Shown piece by piece: positions 51,576 to 58,990 of a DNA stretch of 64,000 nt. The stretch's first letter is position 1, and every line of letters begins with the position of its first letter. A model generated the notes under the pieces. The model was given only the letters and a program-made list of their open reading frames with translations, had not been told where the DNA came from and did not search any database. Made by a program: the position numbers and the translations under genes. Source of the stretch: an uncultured bacterium (GTDB taxonomy: Bacteria > Actinomycetota > Coriobacteriia > Coriobacteriales > Coriobacteriaceae); contig CAJMOF010000003.1 in assembly GCA_905215065.1 (NCBI GenBank), positions 1-64,000 of the forward strand, written 5' to 3'.

Positions 51576-52391
51576 ATGTTGTTGTGTCCCGTTTGCCATG
51601 AACCGTTGGTGGACGACGAGCGCGGTGCTGCATGCGCGGGCGGACACCGATTTGACCGTGCGCGCGAGGGCTATCTCTATCTGCTGCGCTCGTCCAAGAG
51701 CGGTGACTCCATGGGCGATCCCAAGTCGCAGGCACGCAGCCGTCGCGACTTTCTGAACCGCGGTTACTATGCGCCGTTGCGCGATGCGATGGTCGAGCTG
51801 GTGCGCGAGCGGGTGTCTGGTCGTGCCGCGTCAACGAACTGCCCCATGACGTTGCTCGATATTTGCTGTGGCGAGGGCTACTACACCAGCGCCATGGGTG
51901 CGGTGCCGGGCGTAGATGCTTACGGTTTCGACCTGGGCAAAGAGATGGTGCGCCTGGCCGCCAAGCGCGGCGATGCGACCTACTTCGTGGCCAACATGAA
52001 GGCTATCCCCGTGGCCGATGGCGCCTTCGATATGGTGACCGAGCTCTTTGCCCCCTTTAACGAGCGCGAGTTTGCCCGCGTGCTGGCACCCGAGGGCTCT
52101 CTCTACACCGTGGTGCCGGGTGCCCGTCATCTCTTTGGGCTCAAGGAGGTGCTCTACGATACGCCGTACCTTAACGACGAGAAGCTGCCGCAGACCACCG
52201 AGCTCGAGTTAATCGGAACGCAGCGGGTGACAGCTTCTATCACCCTCCAGACGCAGGCCGATATCGAGGCAGTGTTCCAGATGACGCCGTATTACTACCG
52301 CACGCGCCCTGCCGATAAAGAGCGCCTGGCAAACCTGGACACCCTTCAGACCGATATCGACTTCATCATCGCCGAGTACCGTCACAGCTAA
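51576..52391 (+). CDS. rlmA: 23S rRNA (guanine-N1)-methyltransferase, RlmA type
   Basis: A 271-residue SAM-dependent methyltransferase of the RlmA family, which modifies G745 or G748 of 23S rRNA at the macrolide exit tunnel. Seen: an N-terminal zinc site LLCPVCHEPL...CAGGHRFDRAREGYL (three Cys, one His), the family's DFLNRGYYAPLRD, SAM motif I TLLDICCGEGYYTSAM near residue 95, GFDLGKEMVRLAAKRG and VPGARHLFGLKEVLYD. One subgroup (RlmA-II/TlrB) gives tylosin resistance; which subgroup this is cannot be decided by eye. AAGGAG precedes the ATG. Confidence 0.92.
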   Translation: MLLCPVCHEPLVDDERGAACAGGHRFDRAREGYLYLLRSSKSGDSMGDPKSQARSRRDFLNRGYYAPLRDAMVELVRERVSGRAASTNCPMTLLDICCGEGYYTSAMGAVPGVDAYGFDLGKEMVRLAAKRGDATYFVANMKAIPVADGAFDMVTELFAPFNEREFARVLAPEGSLYTVVPGARHLFGLKEVLYDTPYLNDEKLPQTTELELIGTQRVTASITLQTQADIEAVFQMTPYYYRTRPADKERLANLDTLQTDIDFIIAEYRHS

Positions 52392-52392
52392 C

Positions 52393-52429
52393 AACCTGCC
52401 AAAAAGGGACAGGTTTATTTTGGCAGGTT
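52393..52429. repeat. REP-like palindrome (AACCTGCC type)
   Basis: AACCTGCCAAAAAGGGACAG then GTTTATTTTGGCAGGTT, starting two bases after the rlmA stop. GGGACAG followed by GTTTATTTT resembles REP sequences of other bacteria that are moved by Y1 (RAYT) transposases; this comparison is from memory. Confidence 0.8.
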
Positions 52430-52446
52430 TTATCTGGGCAAACGTA

Positions 52447-52480
52447 AAGGGCCGACCGCGTTGCTACGCGATCGGCCCTT
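52447..52480. terminator. Hairpin between rlmA and the small membrane protein gene
   Basis: AAGGGCCGACCGCG / CGCGATCGGCCCTT, a 14-bp stem with one G-T pair and a 6-base loop; TTT follows on the minus strand. It probably terminates the minus-strand gene ending at 52521. Confidence 0.75.
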
Positions 52481-52520
52481 GTTGGTTGCTTGATTGCGGG
52501 GAACTGCGGGGGACAGGTGC

Positions 52521-52922
52521 CTACAGGCGGTCCTTGTTTTCGGCCTTAATGTCGTGTGCCTGCTGAATAAAGAACAGGTCGTACACCACGATGACAAAGG
52601 CGCCATAGTTGATGGCGTCGCCGCCAAACGCGGGAAGCGTAAGCACGGCCTGCGCAATCGTGGCGATTGCGGCGACGATGCCGAGCTTAAACGCGCCGTC
52701 TACCTGAGAAGGTTTGTTGGCACCCTTGATGCCCGCAACGCCGGCGGCCAGATCGACAACGCCCTTGGCGATAATCACGGCCGCGGCGAGCATGGCGTTC
52801 GATCCGTAGGTGGACTCGAGCTTGCCGGTCGCGATGCCGGCGATTCCCATGATGAGACTGGCGATGCCCAGAACAAAATAAATCAGGGCAAGGATTTTGA
52901 GTGTCTTGCGAGCGGCGCTCAT
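52521..52922 (-). CDS. Small four-helix membrane protein, function unknown
   Basis: A 133-residue protein with four hydrophobic segments (ILALIYFVLGIASLIMGIAG, MLAAAVIIAKGVVDLAAGVA, FKLGIVAAIATIAQAVLTLP, AFVIVVYDLFFIQQAHDIKA). ATG at 52922 (MSAARKTLK) with AAGGA upstream is chosen over a longer in-frame opening. It resembles the general design of DUF308/DUF4064-type small membrane proteins, but I cannot assign a family. Neighbours are unrelated. No regulatory signal is apparent. Confidence 0.75.
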   Translation of the reverse strand: MSAARKTLKILALIYFVLGIASLIMGIAGIATGKLESTYGSNAMLAAAVIIAKGVVDLAAGVAGIKGANKPSQVDGAFKLGIVAAIATIAQAVLTLPAFGGDAINYGAFVIVVYDLFFIQQAHDIKAENKDRL

Positions 52923-53150
52923 AGCTGGTCCTTTCGATGCGGGCGCGGAGAATCTGTCGCACCCAGGTTGCGGCACATATCGTGAAGCACATTGTAGTTC
53001 AACGGGGCGATGCATGCGCCTGAAAGCGTTTCTTACCTGCACGGCCCAACCTTTCAAAAAGGAAAGCTGGGCGTAAGTCAAATCGATGGCAGCTCATGTA
53101 CGGCGCTGCGATGATGAAGGCGTAACAAGGAGTTGGTCTAAGGAGGAGCC

Positions 53151-53294
53151 ATGATGTACGGAACAGGGCAAGTGCGCGAGCCGCGGTCGTTGGGAAGGCG
53201 CATGAGCGATTCCGTGATCGCTGCCGTATGCACGGGATTGATGGCGGTGCTTTGCATTGGGATGCTGTGGGCCATGTCGCATGTGGGACAATAG
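53151..53294 (+). CDS. Small single-helix membrane protein
   Basis: A 47-residue protein behind a near-perfect ribosome site (AGGAGGAG, five bases before the ATG). A polar, basic N-terminus (VREPRSLGRRMSD) precedes one hydrophobic helix (VIAAVCTGLMAVLCIGMLWA). It is unrecognised. The strong ribosome site, the membrane-helix design and the 63-base gap to the next start make it a credible gene, perhaps leading the rsmJ transcript. Confidence 0.6.
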   Translation: MMYGTGQVREPRSLGRRMSDSVIAAVCTGLMAVLCIGMLWAMSHVGQ

Positions 53295-53357
53295 CGGACG
53301 GTTGGGTGCCGACAGGGGCGGCGCTCACGCATTCGTTTTACTTGTTAAGGAGTGTCC

Positions 53358-54062
53358 ATGGGTGTCGTCGATCCCTTTTCTGTTGCTCGGGCCGCGGGGC
53401 TTGAGCTGACCGGGAAGCCCGAGGGCCTCACGCTCACCGACGGCACGATGGAGCTGCGCGCCGATTTTACCCGCATGCTTCCGCGGCTCAAGCAGGGCCG
53501 CTTGCAACAGGAGCTGCTGGTGAAGGCCGCGCGCGCGAAAGGCGTTGAGCATCCGTGGGCAATCGATGCTACGGCGGGCTTTGGCGAGGATTCGCTGCTG
53601 TTGGCGGCCGCGGGCTTTACCGTCGATCTGTATGAGCAGGATTGCGTGATCGCGGCGCTCCTCAAGGATGCCCTGGATCGCGCGGCAGATGATCCGGCGC
53701 TTGCGGCTGCCGTGTCGCGCATGCGCTTACATGCGGGCGAGGACAGCATTGCCGGCCTTCGCCATACGGCTGAGCTGGTCGAGCACGGTGAGCTCGCGGC
53801 TCCCGATGTGGTGTATCTGGACCCCATGTTTCCCGAGCGCACCAAGAGCGCGGCGGTTAAAAAGAAGTTCCAGCTCTTGCACCATTTGGAACAGCCGTGC
53901 GCCGATGAGGAGACGCTGGTCGAGGCCGCGCTTGTGCCGCGCCCGCGCAAGGTCGTTATCAAGCGGCCGGTGAAGGGGCCGCTGCTTGCCGGCGTTAAGC
54001 CGAGCTATCAGCTTGCGGGCAAGGCCGTTCGTTACGATGTTTTGGTGCCGCCGCGCCCGTAG
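53358..54062 (+). CDS. rsmJ: 16S rRNA (guanine1516-N2)-methyltransferase-like protein
   Basis: A 234-residue SAM-dependent methyltransferase of the RsmJ type, which in E. coli modifies G1516 of 16S rRNA. Seen: LKQGRLQQELLVKAARAKG, SAM motif AIDATAGFGEDSLLLAAAGF near residue 70, VDLYEQDCVIAALLKDAL, and the family signature VVYLDPMFPERTKSAAVKKK near residue 155 with VVIKRPVKGPLLAG near the end. Length is close to E. coli RsmJ. AAGGAG precedes ATG 53358; an in-frame ATG two codons earlier is less well spaced. The function in actinobacteria is inferred. Confidence 0.87.
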   Translation: MGVVDPFSVARAAGLELTGKPEGLTLTDGTMELRADFTRMLPRLKQGRLQQELLVKAARAKGVEHPWAIDATAGFGEDSLLLAAAGFTVDLYEQDCVIAALLKDALDRAADDPALAAAVSRMRLHAGEDSIAGLRHTAELVEHGELAAPDVVYLDPMFPERTKSAAVKKKFQLLHHLEQPCADEETLVEAALVPRPRKVVIKRPVKGPLLAGVKPSYQLAGKAVRYDVLVPPRP

Positions 54063-54110
54063 CCTGCGCGCGATGGCCGGTGCTGCGTGAGCGCCGCGCC
54101 GATGCGGGGC

Positions 54111-54407
54111 CTATTTCCAAGGATGGGACGTCAGGTGCCATCCGCCGCAGTATTCGCATTTATAGCAGGCCAAGCTACGACGCCCGTGGTTTTCGCAGTC
54201 GGCCATAACGGCCTCGGCCTCGGCGCGTGTGTCGTAGCGGTTTTTGCGCTCGCACGATTTGTAGCGCCAGGCCTCATCGCGTTCGGCGTCCAGGGCGTCG
54301 CGGCGCTCGTCCTCGCGCGCAAAAAGGTCGCTCATATCGCCGCCGGTGGCAGCGCCCAAAAACTCACTTTTGGCCTTTGCCCAGGCGGCTCGCTTTTTGC
54401 TTCCCAT
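54111..54407 (-). CDS. Small cysteine-rich (zinc-binding) protein, unknown
   Basis: A 98-residue protein, acidic and basic in alternation, with Cys at RYKSCERKNRYD, ADCENHGRRSL and a C-terminal CYKCEYCGGWHLTSHPWK, i.e. a knuckle of CxxCxxC plus His that suggests one zinc. The C-terminal C-x2-C-x2-W-H-L-T is seen in many short actinobacterial and phage proteins of unknown function. ATG at 54407 is close to the divergent GNAT gene (73 bases). No further assignment is possible. Confidence 0.7.
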   Translation of the reverse strand: MGSKKRAAWAKAKSEFLGAATGGDMSDLFAREDERRDALDAERDEAWRYKSCERKNRYDTRAEAEAVMADCENHGRRSLACYKCEYCGGWHLTSHPWK

Positions 54408-54480
54408 TCGCTCCTTGCCCTTTCCAAACGCTGGTATGATTGCTCAATCAAAGTGATACCAATAAACGTGAGGTCGCCGC

Positions 54481-54972
54481 GTGATGATAAGAAAAACCCT
54501 CGAGACCGACATTCCCGCCGTCATGGCCATCTATGATGCCGCCCGCGCCTTTATGCGCGCGCATGGCAACGCCACGCAGTGGCCCGAGGGCACGCCTTCG
54601 GCCGAGCAGCTGGCTGCCGATATCGCCGCCGGTGGCAGCTATGTGTGCGAAGTCGACGGTCGCGTGGTGGCGACGTTTGCCTTTTTGCCGGGCCCGGACG
54701 AGTGCTATGACGTCATCGAGGACGGTCAGTGGCACAGCGACACTCCGTACGCCGTACTGCACCGCGTGGCGTCCGACGGCACCGTGCACGGTATCGCGGC
54801 CGCGATGTTTGCCTTTGCCAAGGAGCGTGCCGACCACCTGCGTATCGATACGCATGCGGACAACCTGCCCATGCAAGGCGCGAGCATGAAAGCGGGGTTC
54901 GAGCGCGCCGGCGTCGTGTATGTGTCGGACGGCACGCCGCGCGTTGCGTTCGACTGGCTGCGCGAGGTGTAA
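54481..54972 (+). CDS. GNAT-family N-acetyltransferase
   Basis: A 163-residue acetyltransferase. Seen: MIRKTLETDIPAVMAIYDAA at the start (the GNAT beta1-alpha1), GGSYVCEVDGRVVATFAFLP, VLHRVASDGTVHGIAAAMF (in place of the usual R/Q-x2-G-x-G/A pyrophosphate loop) and the C-terminal LRIDTHADNLPMQGASMKAG with FERAGVVYV. The D-T-H-x2-N-x2-M segment is typical of a GNAT subgroup common in gut Firmicutes and Coriobacteria; the substrate is unknown. It is followed by a hairpin shared with mscL. Confidence 0.88.
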   Translation: MMIRKTLETDIPAVMAIYDAARAFMRAHGNATQWPEGTPSAEQLAADIAAGGSYVCEVDGRVVATFAFLPGPDECYDVIEDGQWHSDTPYAVLHRVASDGTVHGIAAAMFAFAKERADHLRIDTHADNLPMQGASMKAGFERAGVVYVSDGTPRVAFDWLREV

Positions 54973-55011
54973 AAGCCGGGCCTCACGGCAACAATTCATT
55001 CGAACGAAAAA

Positions 55012-55029
55012 TGGCCCCAAACGGGGCCA
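55012..55029 (-). terminator. Terminator of mscL
   Basis: TGGCCCC-aaac-GGGGCCA; on the minus strand the stem is followed by TTTTT, 65 bases downstream of the mscL stop. It may also end the GNAT transcript from the other side. Confidence 0.75.
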
Positions 55030-55093
55030 AATTAAGTTGATTGCGGCGTCTGGGGTGCTTGCCGTGTAGGCTGAAAGTGCTGCGCCTACGCGA

Positions 55094-55519
55094 CTATTCC
55101 TTGGGCAGCTCACTTCCGCAGTGGCAGCACTTGGTCGCGCCTTCGTGCACCTCTTCCAGACAATACGGGCAGACGGGTGCCGGCGCGGCTTCCTCGGCGG
55201 TGGTGCCGGCCAGCTTATCGCCAATCTCCTGCGCCTTGTTAAACGCCTTGACGATGGCAAAGACGATGGCAGCGACAATTAAAAAGTTGATGCACGCGCC
55301 AATGAACGCTCCGAAGTCGATATTGGTTCCCGGCACCACCAGCCCCGAGATCTCGGTGGCGCTGCCGCCGGCAATCACGGAGATAAGCGGGTTAATGATG
55401 TTATCGGTAAGCGAGGTCACGATGGCAGTGAATGCGCCGCCGATAATCACGCCGACGGCCATGTCTATCACGTTGCCGCGATTAATGAATTCCTTGAACT
55501 CGTTGAGCAATGCCTTCAT
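55094..55519 (-). CDS. mscL: Large-conductance mechanosensitive channel with C-terminal zinc ribbon
   Basis: A 141-residue MscL that opens under membrane tension. Seen: N-terminal LLNEFKEFINRGNVIDMAVG (pore-lining TM1 with the conserved R-G-N-V-x-D-M-A-V-G), VIIGGAFTAIVTSLTDNIIN, FGAFIGACINFLIVAAIVFA (TM2) and, in place of the usual C-terminal helical bundle alone, a zinc-ribbon tail CPYCLEEVHEGATKCCHCGS. ATG at 55519 follows GAGGAG. The 170-base leader upstream is GC-rich and structured. The zinc ribbon suggests a redox/metal link or binding partner, which is inference. Confidence 0.93.
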   Translation of the reverse strand: MKALLNEFKEFINRGNVIDMAVGVIIGGAFTAIVTSLTDNIINPLISVIAGGSATEISGLVVPGTNIDFGAFIGACINFLIVAAIVFAIVKAFNKAQEIGDKLAGTTAEEAAPAPVCPYCLEEVHEGATKCCHCGSELPKE

Positions 55520-55569
55520 GGTGACTCCTCGCTGTTGTGAGGCTTGCGTTGTTACTGCCCCAGATGAAC

Positions 55570-55700
55570 CCGGGCAGACAAAAAGGGGAGGTGCCGGCTT
55601 TCGCAAGGCGCGAACCTACGAAAATCGCCGCGCGGCAACGCGGGGCGATGAGCTCGGTCGGGGGATAGGGCCCGCTTCGCCCACCGGCCCGTAAATTGTA
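55570..55700 (-). promoter_or_regulatory. Structured GC-rich leader and -10 of mscL
   Basis: On the minus strand TACAAT (55695-55700) is followed by a run of possible hairpins: GGGCC/GGCCC, ATCGCCccGCG-ttgc-CGCgcGGCGAT, and TTCGC-gcctt-GCGAA, then CCCCTTTTT near 55580. It could be a riboswitch or a small RNA gene ahead of mscL. I checked by eye for c-di-AMP, TPP, cobalamin, ZTP and SRP-RNA signatures and found none convincing. No protein gene lies in 55520-55764. Confidence 0.35.
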
Positions 55701-55764
55701 TCATCCAGTGTGGAGCGTGAACGCCCGTTGCCGCGTGCGATGGGCTTGCAATAAGAGGAGAGCC

Positions 55765-57768
55765 ATGTCGAAGCAAGCGGTCGTTGGAATCTTGGCGCAT
55801 GTCGATGCCGGCAAGACCACGTTGGCCGAGGCCATGCTGTTCAACGCGGGCCGCATTCGCAAGCGTGGCCGCGTGGACGATGGCGATTCGCATCTGGACA
55901 CTAACACGATCGAGCGCGAGCGCGGCATCACGATTTTCTCGTCGCAGGCCGTGCTCGACCACGGCGATACCCACGTCATGCTCGTGGATGCTCCCGGCCA
56001 TGTCGATTTTTCTGCCGAGGCGGAGCGCACACTGCGTGCCCTGGACTACGCGATTCTGGTGGTGGGCGCCAACGATGGCGTGCAGGGGCACACCGAAACC
56101 CTGTGGCGCCTGCTTGCACGCTATGACATCCCGACGTTCATCTTCATCAACAAGATCGATTTGGAGAATCCCGGCCGCGATGTTTTGCTGGCACAACTCG
56201 GGCAGCGTCTTTCCGAGGGCTGCCTGGATGCCAACGAGCTGCTGGCGGGCGGCACCGTTCAGGAGGACGCTGCTGCGTTGGACGAAGCGGCGCTCGAGGA
56301 GTTTCTTGAAGCGGGTGAGCTTTCTGTCGCAACGCTGTCGCGCATGGTTGCCGAGCGCAAGCTCTTTCCCTGCTTTGCCGGCTCGGCGCTCAAGGACCAA
56401 GGCGTTGACGAGCTACTGGATAGTATATGCGCGCTGATGCGTGAGCAGGCGTGGCTCCCGGAGTTTGCCGCGCGCGTCTATCGTGTCAGCCGCGGGGATC
56501 GTGGCGAGCGCTTGGCTTGGGTTAAAGTGACCGGCGGCACGCTGCGCGCAAAACAGATGATCAGCGGGCATTCCAGTGCCGAGGCGTGGGAACAGAAGGT
56601 CGATCAGGTACGCATCTATAACGGCGAGAAGTATGAGCTTGCCCAAGAAGTTGCTGCTGGCGGTATTTGCGCCGTGACGGGTCTTGCGCACGTTCGCCCA
56701 GGGGACGCCCTGGGCACGGAGCCCGCGGGCGATGCGCCCGTCATCGCTCCGGTCCTCACCTATACGGTGCTGCCGGGCGAACACGACGTTCATGCGGTGT
56801 TTAAAGCGCTGAGTGAGTTGGCGGACGAAGATCCCATGCTCGGCGTAAGCTGGAATACGCATCTTGAGCAGATCCATTTGCAGTTGATGGGCGCCGTGCA
56901 ACTCGAGGTCGTGCAGCGGGTGTTGGCCGATCGCTTTGGCCTTTCGGTTGCGTTTGAGCCCGGCGGCATTCTCTATAAGGAGACTATTTCGCGGCCGGTC
57001 GAGGGCGTGGGCCACTTTGAGCCGCTGCGCCACTATGCCGAGGTGCATCTGCGCTTGGAGCCGTTGCCGGCGGGTTCGGGTGTGCAGTTTGGCACCGTGA
57101 CCTCGACCGACGAGCTCGATCTTAACTGGCAGCGTTTGGCACTCACCAACGCTATGGAGCGCGACCACCTGGGCGTGCTGACGGGCTCGTCCATCACCGA
57201 TGTGCGCATTACGCTCACGGGCGGCCGCGCGCATGCCAAACACACCGAGGGCGGCGATTTTCGCCAGGCCACGTATCGCGCGATTCGCCAGGGTTTGATG
57301 CAGGCGCGCGAGGTCGGCGCAGACGTGTTGCTGGAGCCGTGGTACCACTTTGAGCTCGAGGTGCCGGGGGAGTGCGTGGGCCGGGCGTTGTCAGATGCCA
57401 CACGCATGGGTGCCGAGTACGAGCCGCCGACGATGGCGGGAGACCGAGCGAAGCTTGTGGGTCGCGTGCCGGCATCCGAGGTGCAGGATTACGCGCTGGA
57501 GGTGGCTGCCTACACGAGCGGGCGCGGTCATCTGTACCTGGAGTTCGCCGGTTATGCGGCTTGCCATGATGCCGAGCGCGTAATCGAGACGGCCGCCTAT
57601 GAGCCCGAGGCCGATCTGCCCAACACGCCCGACTCGGTCTTTTGCTCTCACGGCGCCGGCTACACGGTCAAATGGTATGACGTGCCCGCCGCAGCGCACG
57701 TAAAGATCGATCCCGCTACCTTCCGCCCCTATCGCCCCGCCGACGCGGAATTTTTCGGCCACATGTGA
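55765..57768 (+). CDS. TetM-like translational GTPase (ribosomal protection protein family)
   Basis: A 667-residue EF-G paralogue of the Tet(M/O/W) type. Seen: G1 VGILAHVDAGKTTLAEAMLF (residues 6-25), ERERGITIFSSQAVLDHGDT (switch I), MLVDAPGHVDFSAEAERTLR (G3), FIFINKIDLENPGRDVL (G4), FAGSALKDQG (G5 region), then EF-G domains II-V with LAWVKVTGGTLRAKQMISG, HLYLEFAGY and a normal-length C-terminus. GC content and codon use match the neighbours, and no mobile element is near, so it looks resident rather than an acquired tet gene. The last Met and stop (ATGTGA) come from a REP-like palindrome. Confidence 0.87.
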   Translation: MSKQAVVGILAHVDAGKTTLAEAMLFNAGRIRKRGRVDDGDSHLDTNTIERERGITIFSSQAVLDHGDTHVMLVDAPGHVDFSAEAERTLRALDYAILVVGANDGVQGHTETLWRLLARYDIPTFIFINKIDLENPGRDVLLAQLGQRLSEGCLDANELLAGGTVQEDAAALDEAALEEFLEAGELSVATLSRMVAERKLFPCFAGSALKDQGVDELLDSICALMREQAWLPEFAARVYRVSRGDRGERLAWVKVTGGTLRAKQMISGHSSAEAWEQKVDQVRIYNGEKYELAQEVAAGGICAVTGLAHVRPGDALGTEPAGDAPVIAPVLTYTVLPGEHDVHAVFKALSELADEDPMLGVSWNTHLEQIHLQLMGAVQLEVVQRVLADRFGLSVAFEPGGILYKETISRPVEGVGHFEPLRHYAEVHLRLEPLPAGSGVQFGTVTSTDELDLNWQRLALTNAMERDHLGVLTGSSITDVRITLTGGRAHAKHTEGGDFRQATYRAIRQGLMQAREVGADVLLEPWYHFELEVPGECVGRALSDATRMGAEYEPPTMAGDRAKLVGRVPASEVQDYALEVAAYTSGRGHLYLEFAGYAACHDAERVIETAAYEPEADLPNTPDSVFCSHGAGYTVKWYDVPAAAHVKIDPATFRPYRPADAEFFGHM

Positions 57769-57793
57769 CAAAGGGACAGCTCCTTTGTCACAT
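57763..57793. repeat. REP-like palindrome (TGTGACA type) supplying a stop codon
   Basis: ATGTGACAAAGGGAC-A-GCTCCTTTGTCACAT. Its first six bases are the last codon and stop of the TetM-like gene. Confidence 0.9.
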
Positions 57794-57799
57794 TCAGTT

Positions 57800-57829
57800 G
57801 GTATAACTCGGTATAAGTTGGTATAACTA
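57800..57829 (+). promoter_or_regulatory. Three 10-bp direct repeats upstream of AAA ATPase
   Basis: GTATAACTCG, GTATAAGTTG and GTATAACTAT follow each other without gaps: three iterons spaced exactly 10 bp (one helical turn), 33 bases upstream of the start. Each contains a TATAA-like -10. Probably the promoter/operator of the ATPase gene. Confidence 0.65.
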
Positions 57830-57861
57830 TTGCTAGCCTTTGCCAATCCGAGGAGGCCGAC

Positions 57862-58980
57862 ATGAATCCAAATCCCTTTAAGCCAACGGCTGGTAAGCGG
57901 CCTCCGATACTCATCGGTCGTGAGTCGGTCATCGAAGATTTTGAGGAAGGGCTCGATAACGGTGCCGGAGCGCCGGGCAGACTCTTGCTCATTACAGGAA
58001 ACCGCGGCTGCGGCAAGACGGTTCTCCTGCGGGAGCTGCAACGTCTGGCCAGTGAGCGCGGATGGGCGGTTGTCTCCGATTCCGCTTCGCTTGGTTTATG
58101 CGACCGCTTGGCCGACGCACTCCGCTCGAATAAGCCCGTTGTGACGTCAATGGAGTTTGGCCCATCGTTTGGACGGATGTCGGTTGAGGCGGCGCGGGCA
58201 AAAGGCGAGACGTTGCGAGGGCTGGTCAACGAGAGGCTCAAGAAGCTCGGTCCAGGTAAGGGCATCCTGTTTGCGATTGACGAGGCTCAATCGGCGTCTA
58301 TTGAGGAACTGGCGGCTCTTGCCGTTCTCTATCAGCAGGTGCTGGGAGACCAGGACGCCACGGGCTTGCCCGATGGCGACCAGCGTGGTCTTGCGCTGGT
58401 TTTTGCTGGCTTGCCCAGTATGGTCGACGATCTGCTCGAAGAGCCGAGCGTGACGTTTTTGCGACGTGCCCAGCAGCGTACGTTGGGGACGATTTCTTTG
58501 CCCAAGGTGCGCGATTCGTATATCCAGACGGTCGAGTGTGCCGGTCTTTGCGTTGATGCGGAGACCGCGGACCTTGCAGCGCACAAGAGCATGGGGCATC
58601 CCTATATGGTTCAGCTGGTGGGATATTACATGTGGCGGTCTGCTGTCCGGCGTGGCTCGCAAGTCATTGAAAGGCGCGATGTCGAGGATGGCCATGCGGA
58701 TGCCGTCTCCGAGTTCTACGAAGCGGTTGACGCGCCTCTGTATTACGGGCTGCGCAGTCCGCAGCGTCTCTTTATCGAGGCCATGGCGGTTGACGAGGAC
58801 AAGCCGACGCGCATGGCGGATATCATTGAGCGCTGCGACCGTACCCAGAGCTGGGCGAGTAAATATCGCGCAAGCCTGATTCGCGAGCGCGTCATCGAGG
58901 CCGCCGGATACGGCCTCGTCCGGTTTGCCGTGCCCATGCTGGGCGAGTACATCCGCGAACGCATTTTATGGCATGAGTAG
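57862..58980 (+). CDS. AAA family ATPase (Orc1/Cdc6-STAND-like) with winged helix
   Basis: A 372-residue ATPase. Seen: NPFKPTAGKRPPILIGRESV at the start, Walker A LITGNRGCGKTVLLREL near residue 43, Walker B GILFAIDEAQSASIEEL near residue 132, a sensor segment LVFAGLPSMVDDLLEEPSVT then FLRRAQQRTLGTI, a helical lid (GHPYMVQLVGYYMWR) and a C-terminal winged-helix-like region (MADIIERCDRTQSWASKYRA, GLVRFAVPMLGEYIRERI). It is homologous to the gene at 61529-62629. Its function is unknown; the fold is used in replication initiation, NTPase switches and defence. AGGAGG precedes the ATG. The UvrA-like gene follows at once. Confidence 0.85.
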   Translation: MNPNPFKPTAGKRPPILIGRESVIEDFEEGLDNGAGAPGRLLLITGNRGCGKTVLLRELQRLASERGWAVVSDSASLGLCDRLADALRSNKPVVTSMEFGPSFGRMSVEAARAKGETLRGLVNERLKKLGPGKGILFAIDEAQSASIEELAALAVLYQQVLGDQDATGLPDGDQRGLALVFAGLPSMVDDLLEEPSVTFLRRAQQRTLGTISLPKVRDSYIQTVECAGLCVDAETADLAAHKSMGHPYMVQLVGYYMWRSAVRRGSQVIERRDVEDGHADAVSEFYEAVDAPLYYGLRSPQRLFIEAMAVDEDKPTRMADIIERCDRTQSWASKYRASLIRERVIEAAGYGLVRFAVPMLGEYIRERILWHE

Positions 58981-58990
58981 GGTGATAAAA

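Noticed and set aside
55570..55700. SRP (4.5S-type) RNA gene or a known riboswitch in the GC-rich hairpin region before mscL.
   Set aside because: The GGAAGG...AGCAGCC-type SRP loop and the riboswitch core motifs that I know are missing; kept only as an unexplained leader.
55765..57768. Acquired tetracycline-resistance determinant.
   Set aside because: Base composition and context are native and no transfer genes are near; assigned only to the GTPase family.
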